64,000 nt of DNA, from the NCBI RefSeq assembly GCF_027594505.1, contig NZ_CP115149.1, positions 1,884,518 through 1,948,517 on the forward strand, read 5' to 3'. A program made the translations under genes and the position numbers. The stretch comes from Tepidiforma flava. GTDB lineage: Bacteria > Chloroflexota > Dehalococcoidia > Tepidiformales > Tepidiformaceae. Below are positions 1-10,574 of this stretch, piece by piece (positions within the stretch are counted from its first letter, which is position 1; every line of letters begins with the position of its first letter). Under the pieces are notes generated by a model, which saw only the letters and a list, made by a program, of their open reading frames with translations, had not been told where the DNA came from and searched no databases.

Positions 1-174
1 TCGCGCTTGAATACGGACGGCGGCTTCGGCATCGACTTCTATGCGGCCGGCGAAGACTGCGCCAACCGCATCGGCGCCGTCATCGGCGTTCTCGTCGATG
101 GCCAGTACTTCCCCTCCGGCTACACCGTCGGCAGCCAGCCCCAGCTGGTCGTCATCAACGTCGCCCTCCCCTGA
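1..174 (+). CDS. C-terminal fragment of an unrecognised protein
   Basis: Frame 1 is open from the first base to a TGA at 172-174, giving the last 57 codons of a gene that begins outside the window. The remnant is rich in Gly, Tyr and Phe (for example FYAAGEDC and QYFPSGYTVGS) and ends in VINVALP, which looks like the edge of a beta-rich domain. No catalytic motif or family is recognisable from this piece. The gap to the next gene (175-290) holds a possible -10 box TATACT at 217-222. Confidence 0.6.
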   Translation, partial: SRLNTDGGFGIDFYAAGEDCANRIGAVIGVLVDGQYFPSGYTVGSQPQLVVINVALP

Positions 175-290
175 CGGTCCGCTCCGACCCTTGCCGTTTC
201 GTCGCCCCCATCCTGCTATACTCCCCGAACCGTTCGGGACTGGCGAAATGCCGGCCGCCCGTCCAGTCCACCCGCGAGGAGGCCCCTGCC

Positions 291-1578
291 GTGAAGTTCC
301 ACTGGTTCCACCTCATGCCCTGGCCCTACCTGCCGGACGACTTCCAGAAAAAGCACCGCTCCGTCTGGGTCGATGTCGACTACGGCCTCTTCGACGCCGA
401 AAAGGCGAACGGCGTCTACCACGAATACCTCGATGAACTCGAGTTCGCCGAAAAAGTCGGCTTCGACGGCATCTGCCGTCAACGAACACCACAGCCAACG
501 CCTACGGCCTCATGCCCAGCCCGACGACATCATGGCGGCCACCCTCACCCGCCGCACCAACCGCGCCGCCATCGTCGTCATGGGCAACTCCATCGCTCTC
601 TACAACCCGCCCCTCCGCGTCGCCGAAGAGTTCGCCGAAATGCTCGATATCCTCTCCGGCGGCCGCCTCGTCGCCGGCTTCCCCGTCGGCACCAGCATGG
701 ACACCAACTTCGCCTACGGGGTCCCCGGCGCTCAGCTCCGGGAGCGCTACTACGAAGCCCACGACCTCATCATGCAGGCGTGGCACAACGAGGGCGTCAC
801 CCACTTCAACGGCAAGTACACCCAGATTCGCTACATGAACCCCTGGCCCCGTCGCCCCTCCAGAAGCCCAACCCGCCCATCTGGATCCCCGGCGGCGGCT
901 CCATCGAAACCTGGGAGTGGTGCGCCGATATGGGCTACCTCTACTCCTACCTCTCCTACTCCGGCTACAAGCGCGCCCAGGCCATCATGGACGGCTTCTG
1001 GGCCCGCATGCGCGACAAGGGCGTCTGAACCCAACCCCTACCACGCCGGCTTCGCCCAGGTCGTCTGCGTCGCCGACAACGCCGCCGAGGCCAAGGAGCT
1101 CTACTGGCCCCACATCGACTACTTCTACAACCGCTGCCTCCACGTCTACCCCGGCTTCGCCGACGCCCCCGGCTACCGCACCCTCCGCACCGTGAAAGCC
1201 GGCATCAAATCCCAGTTCGAACAGGCCCAGCAGAACGCCAAGGCCCGCCTCAGCTGGGAAGGCCTCGTCGAACAGGGCTACGTCATCGCCGGCGGCCCCG
1301 ATTACGTCACCGAGAAGCTCAACGAGCTCGCCGACAACCTCCGCGTCGGCCACCTCATGCTCCTCCTCCAGATGGGCTCCATGCCCCGCGACGTCGCCGT
1401 CTACAACACACAGATGTTCGCCGAGAAGGTCATGCCCAACCTCCAAGCGACAAGTTCAACGACTTCGAAGACCGCTGGTATCCGAGAGCCGCTCCCGCCG
1501 GAGCGCCGCGCCGTCCCCATCGACGAGCCGGTCCGCCCGCTCCGCGCCCCCCTTCCCTCGCCGGTCGCCGGCCAGTAG
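291..1578 (+). CDS. LLM-class (luciferase-like) flavin-dependent oxidoreductase, frame-broken
   Basis: Stitched frames give a bacterial-luciferase-like monooxygenase of about 425 residues, a family that uses FMN or F420 on varied substrates. The N-terminus MKFHWFHLMPWPYLP is followed by the family motif VNEHHS, then GLMPSP, a TLTRRT strand, FAEMLDILSGGRLVAGFPVG and a PPIWIPGGGS loop, all typical of the TIM-barrel fold. Start is GTG 291, chosen for the GAGGAGG ribosome site at 276-282. Reading frame changes near 477, 504, 526, 858, 1034 and 1445. The C-terminal tail after DRWYP is Pro/Arg-rich and less certain. It stands alone; substrate and cofactor cannot be told from sequence. Confidence 0.85.
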
Positions 1579-1641
1579 CCCGCCCCGGCACCGGGGCACC
1601 GCTCATTTCAGCAGCAGGGACCCAGCCGTTCCGCGTCCCGG

Positions 1642-2720
1642 TCATGCCCCGAGCAGCGTCTCCCAGACGGCCGCAGGCCGAAAGCGCGCGACGCGCCTGC
1701 GGGCCAAGAGTCGCGGTTCGAGCGCGTGCCGAAGCATCATCCAGGACGGTTGCGAGCGCTCCGGCGAACGCCTCGACATCCCCGGCGTCGCACGTCCCGG
1801 CTGTTCGCCGCCTGAGAGGGACGACGACGCCCGCGTCGCCGGCCACTTCCGGGAGCGCTCCCCCGTCGCTCAGCACGACCGGCAGCCCGCATCCCAGCGC
1901 TTCCGCCACCGGCATCCCGAAGCCCTCGTTGAAGCTCGGCTGCGCGAGCGCATCGCAATGGCGATAGGCGTCGAGGAGCATCGCCTCATCCGCGTTCCCG
2001 AGCTCGATGACGCGGTCGGCGACCCCTGCGTCGGCGGGCGAGATTCCGAGAGGTCCTGGTCGAATCGCTGGCCGACTCGGATGAGCCGCGCATGGCGAAG
2101 TTCCGGCCGACCCATCGCCTCGATGAGCAGCGGCAGGTTCTTGTAGGCGCTGATGGTGCCAGACGCTGAGCACGGCCTTCCCGGGCGGCAGCCAACCCGG
2201 CCGCTCCATGGCGCCCGCCCCCGGGACGAACTCCCAGGGTAACGGTACCGGCACGACGCGCAGGCCGACCTGGATCGACCGACCTGCCCGTCGCGTTAGT
2301 GCCTCGCGCGCCGCGAACTGACGGCGTAATCACGAGCGTCGACCGCTCGGCTTCTCGCAGCGCGCACCGGAACATCCACGCACCGGGCCACTCCCGGCCT
2401 GCGTACCCTTCCAGGGGAATGGTGTCGTGGACGGTGACGACGAACGGCACGCCGGCGGAACCGCCTCCTGTGAACAGCCTGCCACCCGTCGGTGCAATGC
2501 ACGAGGTCGAATCCCCCCAGGAGCGTCGGCGGGGCAACCGCTCGTAGCTCCGCTGCCCCGGGATGCGCCGGCGGAGTGCGGCAGGGATGTTGAAATAGGT
2601 GCCCGCTACCCGGCCCGAGAACCAGGAGGGCGGGTAGAGCGCCGCCATCCGCTGCGCGTACCGCGACATGCTCGTTGGCTTTCCCCCCGGCTCCCAGGGA
2701 ACCAGCTGAAGGATGCGCAT
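1642..2720 (-). CDS. GT4-family glycosyltransferase, frame-broken
   Basis: A retaining glycosyltransferase of the GT-B fold that would transfer a sugar from an activated donor in cell-surface glycan synthesis. The N-terminus MRILQLVPWEPGGKPTS has the family's first strand and a glycine-rich acceptor loop. FVVTVHDTIPLE is the conserved N-domain strand, SAYKNLPLLIEAM opens the C domain, and FNEGFGMPVAEAL carries the E-x7-E donor-binding motif. The end reads AAVWETLLGA. Start ATG at 2720 (a GTG three bases upstream is possible). Breaks lie near 2535, 2475, 2280, 2160, 2060 and 1820-1690. The donor sugar is unknown. Confidence 0.8.
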
Positions 2721-2785
2721 CACCCTATTGATATCTCATCTCAGAAATGGTACGGTACGCCTGCCGAACCCCTCGGCGTGGCTGG

Positions 2786-2823
2786 GCCCGCGGCCGGTGT
2801 TCCTCCTTCCGCCGGCCGGGGCC
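2786..2823 (-). terminator. GC-rich hairpin after the hot-dog gene
   Basis: Arms CGGCCGG (2791-2797) and CCGGCCG (2812-2818), extended by flanking GGCC pairs, lie just beyond the stop of the minus-strand gene ending at 2841. There is no T-run, so termination is only plausible. Confidence 0.35.
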
Positions 2824-2840
2824 GTTCCTTTCCCCCGTCG

Positions 2841-3744
2841 TCAGCCCTGCTGCAGCTCCGGGTACAGGCTGCTCGACGCCTTCATGAACCGCAGCAGCAT
2901 CCGCATCTCCGCCACCCGCTTCCCTGCAGCGTCGTCCAGCCCCGTCTCGAACCAGAGGTACTCCGTCTTCGGGCTCTGCCCCACGGCGATGACCTCGCCT
3001 GTGCACGTGTACTCCTCGCCCACGAGCGCCGGCCCGTTCACGTTCCGGATTTCGATCGCGCCGAACAGCCCGACCGCCCCGAAGCCGCTCCGCCACCTGC
3101 GTCCACGCTCTTCGCGTAGAGCATCTGCACGAGCGGCGCGATCATCACCGGCGGCGCCGCCCCACGGTGACCCCTCGCCCCGGTACCAGTCCATCGGCTC
3201 CGTCGTCACCGCCAGCCGCCGCTCCTGCTCCTCCGGCGCGCAGCGCACCGTCACCGGCTCGAACCGGTGCCCCTTCTGGACGCTCGCCAGGATGCGGAGC
3301 TCGCCCGGCTCGAACCGCTCCAGCGGCCGCGCCAGCAGCGCCGTCGGCACCCCCGGCTCGCCCACCGACGCCGTCCCCTGCGCCACCTGCATGCCGTCCT
3401 CCCGCAGCACCCATGCGTCCACCTGCGCATCGGCTGCGCCCTCCGGCGGCACCCGCAAGTGCGCCCGCACCGCCTCCCGGTCCGTCGTCGCGTTCAGGAA
3501 GTACATCGAGAGCGTTCCCCGCTCGAACCACCGCCGCCCCCACGCCGCCCGCAGCAGCGGCGGGAACAGCTCCATGTGAATGCCGACCCCGCGACCGTCC
3601 CGCCGCGGAACCCCAGCTTCGTCGCCGTCGCGTCGTCGTGGATCGACCCCTTCGCCTGCGCCGAGTTGTTCACCGACGTCGCCGCAGCGGCCCCACCATC
3701 ACCCCGTCCGCGACCGTCGCCGCGAACTCCTCCCGAATCGTCAT
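2841..3744 (-). CDS. Hot-dog-fold (MaoC-like) protein, frame-broken
   Basis: About 300 residues with two hot-dog-like halves, as in double-hot-dog acyl-CoA hydratases and thioesterases. The first half contains SIHDDATATKLGFRGGTVAG, which resembles the MaoC hydratase motif region, followed by IHMELFPPLL. The second half contains GPALVGEEYTCTGEVI and TEYLWFETGLDD, like the second strand pair of a MaoC domain. It probably acts on an acyl-CoA or acyl-thioester. Start ATG 3744 gives MTIREEFAATVADG; breaks lie near 3680, 3600 and 3150. No neighbour clearly shares its pathway. Confidence 0.6.
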
Positions 3745-3811
3745 GACCGCGCCTCCGTTTCGAAGATGCGCGGCAGCCTACGCTATTCGAATCGAGTTCG
3801 CCAGCGAACCC

Positions 3812-4835
3812 TCACCCGCCGATGTGCGACATCTCGACTTTCGGCAGCCCCGACGTGTTCGCCTCCGTCCGCAGCTCCGAGTACCGGTCGTCGCGCGCCC
3901 GCCACACCTGTGCCACGAACTCCTGCCAGCTCGGCGTCGCTGCGCCCCGCCCCGCAGCACCGCCCGCAGGTCGTGCCCCTTCGCGCCGAACAGGCACGTG
4001 TAGAGCTCCCCCTCCGGCGAGAGCCGCAGCCGCGTGCAGTCGCCGCAGAACGGCTGCGAAATCGACGTAATCACGCCGATCTCCCCCGCGCCGTCGACGT
4101 ACCGCCACCGCTGCGCCACTTCGCCCCGGTAGTTCGCCTCCGCCGGCTCCAGCGGGAACTCCCGCCCGATCCGCTCGATGATCTCCCGGCCCGTCACCAC
4201 GTGGTCCAGCCAGCCAGCCGTTCGTCGCGCCCACGTCCATGAACTCGATGAACCGCACGATGATCCCGGTCCCCCGGAAGTACCGCGCCAGGTCGACCAC
4301 CGCTGTGGTCGTTCACCCCGCGCGTTCACCACGGCGTTCACCTTGATCGGCCAGAGCCCGGTCCTCCCGCGCCGCGGCGATGCCGTCCAGCACTGTGGTC
4401 CACCCCGACGCCGGTCGTCGTTCATACGCCCGTGAACACCGCGTCGTCCAGCGAATCGAGCGACACCGTGATGCGCTGCAGCCCCGCCTCGGCCAGCCGC
4501 CGCGCCTGCGCCCGCAGCAGGCTCCCGTTCGTCGTCAGCGTCAGGTCCCGCAGCCCCTCGATCCCCCGCAGCCCCCGGATGAGCTCGTCCAGGTCCCGCC
4601 GGACCAGCGTCGCTCCCCGCCCGTGATCCGGATCTTCTCCACCCCCAGCCCCACCAGCACCCGCGCGACCCGCGCAATCTCCTCGTACGTCAGCAGCTCA
4701 TCCCGCCGCAGGAACTGGTAGTCCGGCCCGAACACCTCCCGCGGCATGCAGTAGACGCACCGGAAGTTGCACCGGTCCGTGACCGAAATCCGCAGGTCCC
4801 GCAGCGGACGTCCCAGCCGGATCCTCGAGCGTCAT
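3812..4835 (-). CDS. moaA: GTP 3',8-cyclase MoaA, frame-broken
   Basis: Radical SAM enzyme that, with MoaC, converts GTP to cyclic pyranopterin monophosphate in molybdenum-cofactor synthesis. The stitched N-terminus has [19 protein letters not shown] with the CxxxCxxC cluster motif, then KIRITGGEP (SAM-binding GGE). The second cluster is near [19 protein letters not shown], and the protein ends SHIGG; the C-terminal Gly-Gly is essential for MoaA. Start ATG 4835 (MTLEDPAG). Breaks lie near 4810, 4610, 4395, 4300, 4200 and 3960. Its usual partners (moaC, moaE) are not in the window. Confidence 0.92.
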
Positions 4836-4888
4836 CGCCCCACAGCGTAGCCGATCCGGCGCCGTCGTGCTGGCGCCGGCATCAACGC

Positions 4889-5394
4889 TCAGGAGCTCGC
4901 CGCCGCCGTCCCTTCGCCCTGGGCGGTTTCGCCGGCCGCCGCCGCCTCGCTGTGCTTCAGGAGCCACTCGTCGTACTTCCGAAGGTCCGCTCCGCCAGCT
5001 CGTCCCGCATGCTCGCGCATCTTCGCCATCTTCTGGTCGATGAGCTGGATCTGGTGCAGCGTCACTTCGCGCGCCCGGCGCAGCTTCTCCGCCTTCTCCG
5101 CGGCATCCGCGTCAGCCCGCCATCCCGCCCGGATCTGCAGCCGCACGTCTTCCGCGTCCAGCATCTCCTTGATCTCGGCAAGCGAGAACCCGAGCAGCTC
5201 CTTCAGCTGCCGGATTCGCTCGATCCGCTCCATGTCTTCCGGCGAGTACAGCCGGAACCCGCCCTGCCATCCGCGTCGGCGGCGCGAGCAGCCTCCTTCT
5301 CTTCGTAGTAGCGCAGCGTCCGCTGCGTCAGCTGCGCGCGCTCCGCCGCCTCGCCAATCTGCAAGAACCGTTCCTGGCTGGTCGAATCCGTCAT
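4889..5394 (-). CDS. MerR-family transcriptional regulator, one frame break
   Basis: DNA-binding regulator with an N-terminal winged helix (IGEAAERAQLTQRTLRYYEE, the classic MerR recognition region) and a following wing (RLYSPEDMERIERIRQLKELL). A long dimerisation coiled coil continues from FSLAEIKEMLD to about residue 145. The C-terminus is short and Ala/Glu-rich with no metal-binding cysteines, so an organic or acyl-CoA effector is more likely than a metal. Start ATG 5394; one break near 5270. A candidate operator lies 21 bp upstream, suggesting autoregulation. Confidence 0.88.
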
Positions 5395-5415
5395 GTCAGC
5401 CCCCAGTCTACCACA

Positions 5416-5431
5416 TTGACGCGAACGTCAA
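5416..5431. promoter_or_regulatory. Candidate MerR operator
   Basis: Inverted repeat TTGACG-CGAA-CGTCAA with perfect 6-bp arms, 21 bp upstream of the merR start. It resembles the ACGT-centred palindromes known for LiuR-type MerR proteins; regulation by the adjacent gene is inferred. Confidence 0.5.
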
Positions 5432-5445
5432 CGTTCAGGTTTCGG

Positions 5446-7320
5446 TCAGCCGCACAGCGCCCGCACCCGGTCCGTATGCCAGCGCGCGCCGCGCAGCATC
5501 GGCTCGCCCAGCGTCTCCCGCGCCGGCCGCGCATGTGCATGGTACCAGTCCCCCAGCGCACGGAGATGAACGTCGGCCATCCGCAGGTGCGCCATCGCCT
5601 CCTCGCACCGGCCGTCCAGCGCCGCGTCCCACGCGATGACCCGCTCCGCGACGTGCATTCCTGCCGCCGCCGTCGCCGCCAGCTCGTCGACCGCCTCCAG
5701 CGGCAGCCCAGCGCCCACCGCCACCGGCAGCGCCTGGGCCGCCGCCGCGAACCCGGCCAGCGCCTCCCTTGCCCGCCCGGCCAGCGCCTCCTCGCAGCTG
5801 CCGCCCAGCGGGCTGTCCCCGTAGTCCAGCACGTCGAACCGCGGCCCCGGCTCCAGCTCGCCCCGCTCCAGCACGCAGCCCGCAGGCCGCATCCAGCCGC
5901 CGGTACATCGCCGCCGAACGCCCCCGCGAGCTCGCCGAAACACCCCCGCGTGAATTCCTTGCCAGCCCGGCCAGCCGGGTCGCCGCCGCCATCCCACGCG
6001 CACCGCGCGAACCACCACGCATGCCACGTCGGCCCCGTCCACGGGCGCGGCGCCACCGCGAGGTCGAAGACCCCGCCGACTCCCAGGCGCGCGTACGCCG
6101 CCAGGTCCCGGGGAATCACCTCCAGCAGCGGCGGCGCCATCCATTTGAACAGGATGCCGTCGCTGTAGTACTCGAACACCCGCACGCGTTCGGGCGCGCC
6201 GAACCACGCCGCCAGCCGCTCCAGCCCCGCGAGGTGCTCCAGGTTCCGCCGGCATCCGGGGTCGTCCAGCGCATGCGCGTACGCAGCCAGGTTCCGCGGC
6301 GCCCAGAGCGCGTCCACGTTCTCCCGCGGGCGCACGCGCTGCCGGCGCCGTCCAGCGTGTCGTGGTAGGCGAGGTGCGCCACCCGTGCGCCCGGCTCCAG
6401 CTGCTCCAGCACCTCGGCAGGCTCCAGGTTCCGTCGGCCTCCAGCGTCCTGGTCCGAAGGCGTCATCCCCGCACAGCCGCTGCACGCAGCACCAGCCGCC
6501 CGCCCGCAGGTCATCGGCCCACAGGTGGTACACCGCGAACCCGGGGAACCGCGCGAAGAACCGCGCTGCCCCCTCCTGCAGCGCCGCGCGCGCCCCCGCA
6601 TCCGAAACGCACAGGTTGTGCCGCCGCCGCTCCCCGCCGCGCAGCGGGAACCACTCCGGGTGCCGTTCGAACGCCTCCCGCGGCAGCAGCGTCGAAAGAT
6701 GGTGCCCGCCGAACTCCAGCCGCAACCCCAGCCGCCGCGCCTCCGCCGCGATCTGCGGTACCCTCCCGGTCCCACAGGCCGAACAGCTGCCCGGCGCCGT
6801 CCCCCTCCCGCGCCTCCCAGCGGCTCGGCGGCGTGTCATGCGAAGAACACCGTCGTCAGCCCGTTCCGGCGCGCGAACGGCAGCCGAAGTCGCGCCACGC
6901 CGCGTGCAGCCGCATCGCAGCCGAGCACGACGCCCCGCTCGGCGAACGCCGGCTGAACACGTCGTACCGGCCTTCGGACAGCTCGCCCGGGGCCTGCCCG
7001 GCGGCCGGACCAGCCCCGGCCGCGGCGCCAGCACCCCCAGCCGCGCGCTCCAGCCACGCCGCCCCGTCCATCAGCTCGCGGAGGCCCCGGCCCGCGCATG
7101 ACGACCCGCCCGGCGAACGGCGCCGCCTCGACCGTGCAACTGCCGGCCTGCACCGCAGCGTCCTCGCGGAACGCCACCTGTCCCTCCGTCCCGCTTTGCA
7201 GCCCGGCGGCCATCCGCTCCGGCCTCGCAGCTCCAGCGCCGCGGCCAGCGCGCCGTCGCCGCCCTCAGCGGCAACCTCCCATCCCGCGATCGCCCGCGCA
7301 TCGAGCCCCATGGCGGGCAT
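5446..7320 (-). CDS. DUF4838 domain protein, frame-broken
   Basis: About 620 residues. The middle resembles DUF4838 proteins, TIM-barrel relatives of alpha-glucuronidases: LRLEFGGHHLSTLLPREAF, HPEWFPLRGG, AVYHLWADDL, then RVFEYYSDGILFKW and WTGPTWHAWWFAR. The C-terminal third is Ala/Glu-rich and helical (AAAGMHVAERVIAWDAALDG). A carbohydrate-active role is likely from the family, but no enzymology is established. No signal peptide is visible at the chosen start ATG 7320 (an in-frame ATG at 7311 is an alternative). Breaks lie near 7240, 7080, 6890, 6770, 6480, 6340 and 5890. Confidence 0.65.
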
Positions 7321-7359
7321 TCTCCGCGCTGGACCGCCCCCGTGCCAGCCGGGTCCCTC

Positions 7360-7989
7360 CTACGACGCCTGCGCCGCCCCCGGACCCGCCAGCCCCTCCA
7401 CCACCTGCCGGACGAACGCCCGCTGCGCCGGCAGCAGGTCGGTGTACTGCAGCCGCAGCACCACCCCGCTCTCGTCCTCCTCTGCCCCGACCACCATGCA
7501 GAGGAGCTCGCTGCTGAACGGCCCGGCCCAGACCCGCACCTGCACCTGCCGGCCGCCCGGCCGGCTCCCGACCCGCACCGCCATGCCCCCCATCGAAATG
7601 TCCACCAGCCGCCCGTCCTGCCGCGAGTTCCCCAGCACCGACCGCACCTCCGCCCGGTAGTTCGCCGCGAACTCGCGGGTGTGCCCGCCGGTCCAGACCG
7701 GCTGCTGCACGGGCCCAGCGCCCGGAACGCGACCGCACGCTCCGAATGGCCCATATACGCCGCCGGCTGCGACACCCGCCCGTGCTGCCATCGAGTGCGA
7801 CCAGCACGTACGTGCCGCGCGGGTCCCACTCCGGCATCGCCCCCGCAATCCGCACGGCCAGTCGCCGCCTTCCCGCACCGCAGCCACCTCCCCCGGCCAC
7901 TGCGCCGGCTGCGCCGAGCGAAGCACCACCGTCACCGGCGTTCCCGGCACCGGAAAGCTCGTCATCCCACCCCGGTTATCGACAACCAT
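7360..7989 (-). CDS. PilZ-domain protein (c-di-GMP receptor type), frame-broken
   Basis: About 210 residues with a YcgR-like N-terminal barrel (PGTPVTVVLRSAQPAQWPGE) and a C-terminal PilZ domain. The two c-di-GMP contact motifs are visible: RAEVR (RxxxR) and LVDISMGGMAVRV (DxSxxG). It would bind cyclic-di-GMP and relay it to motility or surface functions; the partner is unknown. Start at 7989 (MVVDNRGG) is preferred because GGAAGTG lies upstream; MTSFPV at 7965 is the alternative. Breaks lie near 7860 and 7770. Confidence 0.8.
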   Translation of the reverse strand: MVVDNRGGMTSFPVPGTPVTVVLRSAQPAQWPGEVAAVREGGDWPCGLRGRCRSGTRAARTCWSHSMAARAGVAAGGVYGPFGACGRVPGAGPVQQPVWTGGHTREFAANYRAEVRSVLGNSRQDGRLVDISMGGMAVRVGSRPGGRQVQVRVWAGPFSSELLCMVVGAEEDESGVVLRLQYTDLLPAQRAFVRQVVEGLAGPGAAQAS

Positions 7990-8035
7990 TCATCACTTCC
8001 ACACCGCTGTCACACGAACCCGCTACCATCACTCC

Positions 8036-8617
8036 ATGCACCTCCCGTCGCTCGAACCGATGACCCCCGCCGATATCCCCGCGGTCATCGCCATCGAGCG
8101 CGCCGCCTACACCAGCGAGCTGGCCCACCACCGCCTTCGAACGCGAACTCACCGCCAACGCCCTCGCCCGCTACCTCGTCGCCCGCGACGGCCTGCCAGG
8201 CGCCCCGCCCGTCGCTCGAACCTTCGGCGGCCTCTGGCTCATGGTCGACCAGGCCCACATCGTCACCATCGCCGTTCGCCCCGAATGCCAGCGGCGCGGT
8301 TTCGGCCGCCTCGTCCTCCAACGGCCTCGTCGGCTAACTCGCCGCCGGCGACCGCCGGCCGATGGAGTCCGTCACCCTCGAAGTCCGCGTCTCCAACGAA
8401 GCCGCGCGCGCCCTCTACCGCCGCTACGGCTTTTACGAGGTCGGCATCCGCAAGCGCTACTACGCCGACAACCACGAAGATGCCATCATCATGACGACCG
8501 AGCGGCTCGATTCCCCACCCTACCGCGAGCGGCTCGAACGGCTCCGCGCCGACCTCGCAGCTCCGGTTCCCTGCCGGCTACACTGCCCGCCACCTCGACG
8601 CCGTCCAGCCCGCCTGA
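8036..8617 (+). CDS. GNAT N-acetyltransferase (RimI-like), frame-broken
   Basis: Transfers an acetyl group from acetyl-CoA to an amine, possibly a protein N-terminus. The stitched sequence has MTPADIPAVIAIERAAYTS, the strand VTIAVRPECQRRGFGRLVL that forms the R/Q-x-x-G-x-G acetyl-CoA loop, and VSNEAARALYRRYGFYEVGI, the conserved NxxAxxLYxxxGF element. Start ATG 8036; the likely end AGYTARHLDAVQPA stops at 8615-8617. Breaks lie near 8125, 8200, 8325 and 8575. The RimI assignment rests on overall pattern only. Confidence 0.8.
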
Positions 8618-8645
8618 CCGGCCTCCGCCCAGGAAGGACTCCCCC

Positions 8646-9203
8646 GTGAAGACCGTCTACTACACCGCCGTCAGCCTCGACGGCTTCATCGCCGATGCCG
8701 ACAACGCCCTCGACTGGCTCTTCCAGTTCGGCGACCCCGACACCGGCCGAATGGGCAGCCTTCGAAGCCCGCCTCGGCGCCATCGCCATGGGCGCGACCA
8801 CCTACCGGTGGGTCCTGGACAACGACATCATGCGCCCCGGCGCCGCCCCGAAGCCCTGGCCCTACCGCCAGCCCACCTGGGTCTTCACCCACCGCACCTT
8901 CCCCGTTCCGCCCGGCGGCGATATCCGCTTCGTCCAGGGCGACGTTCGCCCCGTCCACGCCGGGATGGCCGCCGCCGCGGCCGGCCGCGACATCTGGCTC
9001 GTCGGCGGCGGCGACCTCGTCGGACAGTTCTGGGATGCCGGCCTCCTCGACGAAATCATCGTCACCGTCGCCCCGGTCACGCTCGGCGGCGGCGCGCCCC
9101 TCCTCCCGCGCGCGATCACCGCGGCCGCCGCTCCGGCTCCGCAGCGTCCGCCAGGTCACCGATGCCTTCGTCGAACTGATCGTACGACGTTCAGCGCGCC
9201 TGA
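8646..9203 (+). CDS. RibD C-terminal/dihydrofolate reductase-like protein, frame-broken
   Basis: NADPH-dependent reductase-fold protein. The N-terminus VYYTAVSLDGFIADADNALDWL is the hallmark of the stand-alone DHFR/RibD_C family, and RDIWLVGGGDLVGQFWDAGLLDEIIVTV is its nucleotide-binding C-terminal half. Start GTG 8646 with GGAAGG upstream. Breaks near 8752, 9130 and 9181; the restored end is VELIVYDVQRA with TGA at 9201-9203, slightly overlapping the convergent gene. The physiological substrate is unknown; the family includes many uncharacterised proteins. Confidence 0.8.
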
Positions 9204-9549
9204 GCCGCGCCGTCCGCCCGCTCCAGCTCCTGCACGAGCTCCTTCAGCACCCGCTCGGCCCGCTCCAGCCGCGCGTGGATGCCCCACGGCCCGTGGATGT
9301 TCAGCGTCATGTTCTCCGCCTGTCCGCGGACGCCCGGCAGCCGGCCCCGCTTGCCCGCCGCCTCGTAGTACCGCTGCAGCTCCTGCACGAGCTCTTCCCC
9401 GTAGATGGCCGCCAGGATCTCGACCGTTCGGTCGTCCCACAGGTCGTAGATCGAACGGGTTCGGGCCGCTGCCTCGCAGCCGCCCAATCTTGTCGATCTG
9501 CCGCTGGATCGCGCTCTTTCGCCCGTGCGGGGTTGGCCACCTTCATCAT
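9191..9549 (-). CDS. Hypothetical protein, about 118 aa, frame-broken
   Basis: Not recognised. The stitched protein begins MMKVANPARAK and a helical stretch IQRQIDKIGRLRGSGPNPF, then DLWDDRTVEILAAIYGEELV and a helical C-terminus ending LVQELERADGAAQAR. It looks soluble and mostly helical. Start is a tandem ATG at 9549; breaks near 9515 and 9450. It converges on the RibD-like gene with a 13-bp tail overlap. Confidence 0.5.
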
Positions 9550-9589
9550 CACCGCGAGTGTACCCGCTCCCGCGCCACCGGCAAGCTGC

Positions 9590-10002
9590 CTAGGCCGCCC
9601 GCGCCGCTCCCTGCAGCTCGAACGCCAGGTCGCCGAGCCGCACCAGCGCCGCCAGCACCTCCGCTCTCCTCCTCCCCCGCGAGCCCCAGCGCACCTGCGA
9701 ACGCCTCCGCCAGCCGCTGCTGCCGCCGTCCCGTCGTAGAACGCGCCCGGGCGCATCACCCCCAGGCTCGCGCTGCAGAAGACCCGGCCGCGTCCGTCCC
9801 GCCACGCCAGCGCCAGCGCCACCTGGTCCACCCCGAACGGCCGCCGCATCCCTGCCATCTCCTCCCGCGCCCAGGCCGCCACCTCCGCCGCCAGCCCGGC
9901 CGCACCCGGCCCGGGCGAAGCGCGCCACGTCCGCTCCGAAACGCCGACTCCGCCCCGGATCAGCTCCTCCACCCGCCGGTCCGCGTTCCCCAGGTTCGCC
10001 AT
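9590..10002 (-). CDS. Hypothetical protein, about 137 aa, frame-broken
   Basis: Not recognised. It begins MANLGNADRRVEELIRGG and continues with a mixed alpha/beta pattern (GVDQVALALAWRDGRGRVF), ending in a helix LVRLGDLAFELQGAARAA. No signal peptide or membrane segment. Start ATG 10002; breaks near 9735 and 9665. Same strand as the preceding small gene with 40 bp between them, so the two may be co-transcribed. Confidence 0.5.
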
Positions 10003-10118
10003 CGCCGCAGCATCACTCCGATCGTCGGCAGCCGGCGCCCCCGCGCTCCCTCCTGCCCGCCGACTGTCACCCCTCCGTCACTCGCCAGCCCCTTCCGCTC
10101 CCCCTACAATCACGGGAC

Positions 10119-10574
10119 GTGGACAACGACTTCAACGTTGACCTCGATGACATCATCGCCGCCTCTCCGCAGCCACGATGTCGTCATCGCCCGGTTCGTG
10201 ACCGTGCCCGCGGCGCCTCCTGTTCGACTTCCGCGCCACCCCCGTCGACTCCCCCCGCTCGTCCGCGTCGTCGAACCCCTCCCATCGATCGAGGCCCGCT
10301 ACCAGCATCCTCCGCGGCCTCCGCCCGCGCCTCGGCGAACCCCGCAAGCTCATCTCCGTGTTCTGGCCCCGCTTCGCCGCCTCCTTCGGCCGCACCGGCG
10401 CCTGGGATGCCGCCCGCGCCCGCCTCGCCGCCTCCGGCCACCCCGGCGCCGTCCGCGATGCCGAAGCCGCCCTCGCCGAGCTCGTCGCCCTCGAACGCGC
10501 CTGCCAGCGCGAAGCCATCCTCGGCGGCCGCCTCCTTCCGCACCCTCTGGAGCGCTTCCCCGTCACCCCGGTGA
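10119..10574 (+). CDS. Hypothetical protein, about 150 aa, frame-broken
   Basis: Not recognised. The acidic N-terminus MDNDFNVDLDDIIAAS is followed by VVIARFVTVPARLLFDF, VRVVEPLPSIEARY and a helical C-terminal half (LAELVALERACQREAILGG) ending RTLWSASPSPR. Start GTG 10119 with TACAAT at 10105-10110 as a possible -10 box. Its TGA overlaps the GTG of the metallopeptidase gene, so the two are translationally coupled. Breaks near 10175, 10215, 10310 and 10527. It supplied or shares a 42-bp segment found again in the next gene. Confidence 0.5.
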   Translation: MDNDFNVDLDDIIAASPQPRCRHRPVRDRARGASCSTSAPPPSTPPARPRRRTPPIDRGPLPASSAASARASANPASSSPCSGPASPPPSAAPAPGMPPAPASPPPATPAPSAMPKPPSPSSSPSNAPASAKPSSAAASFRTLWSASPSPR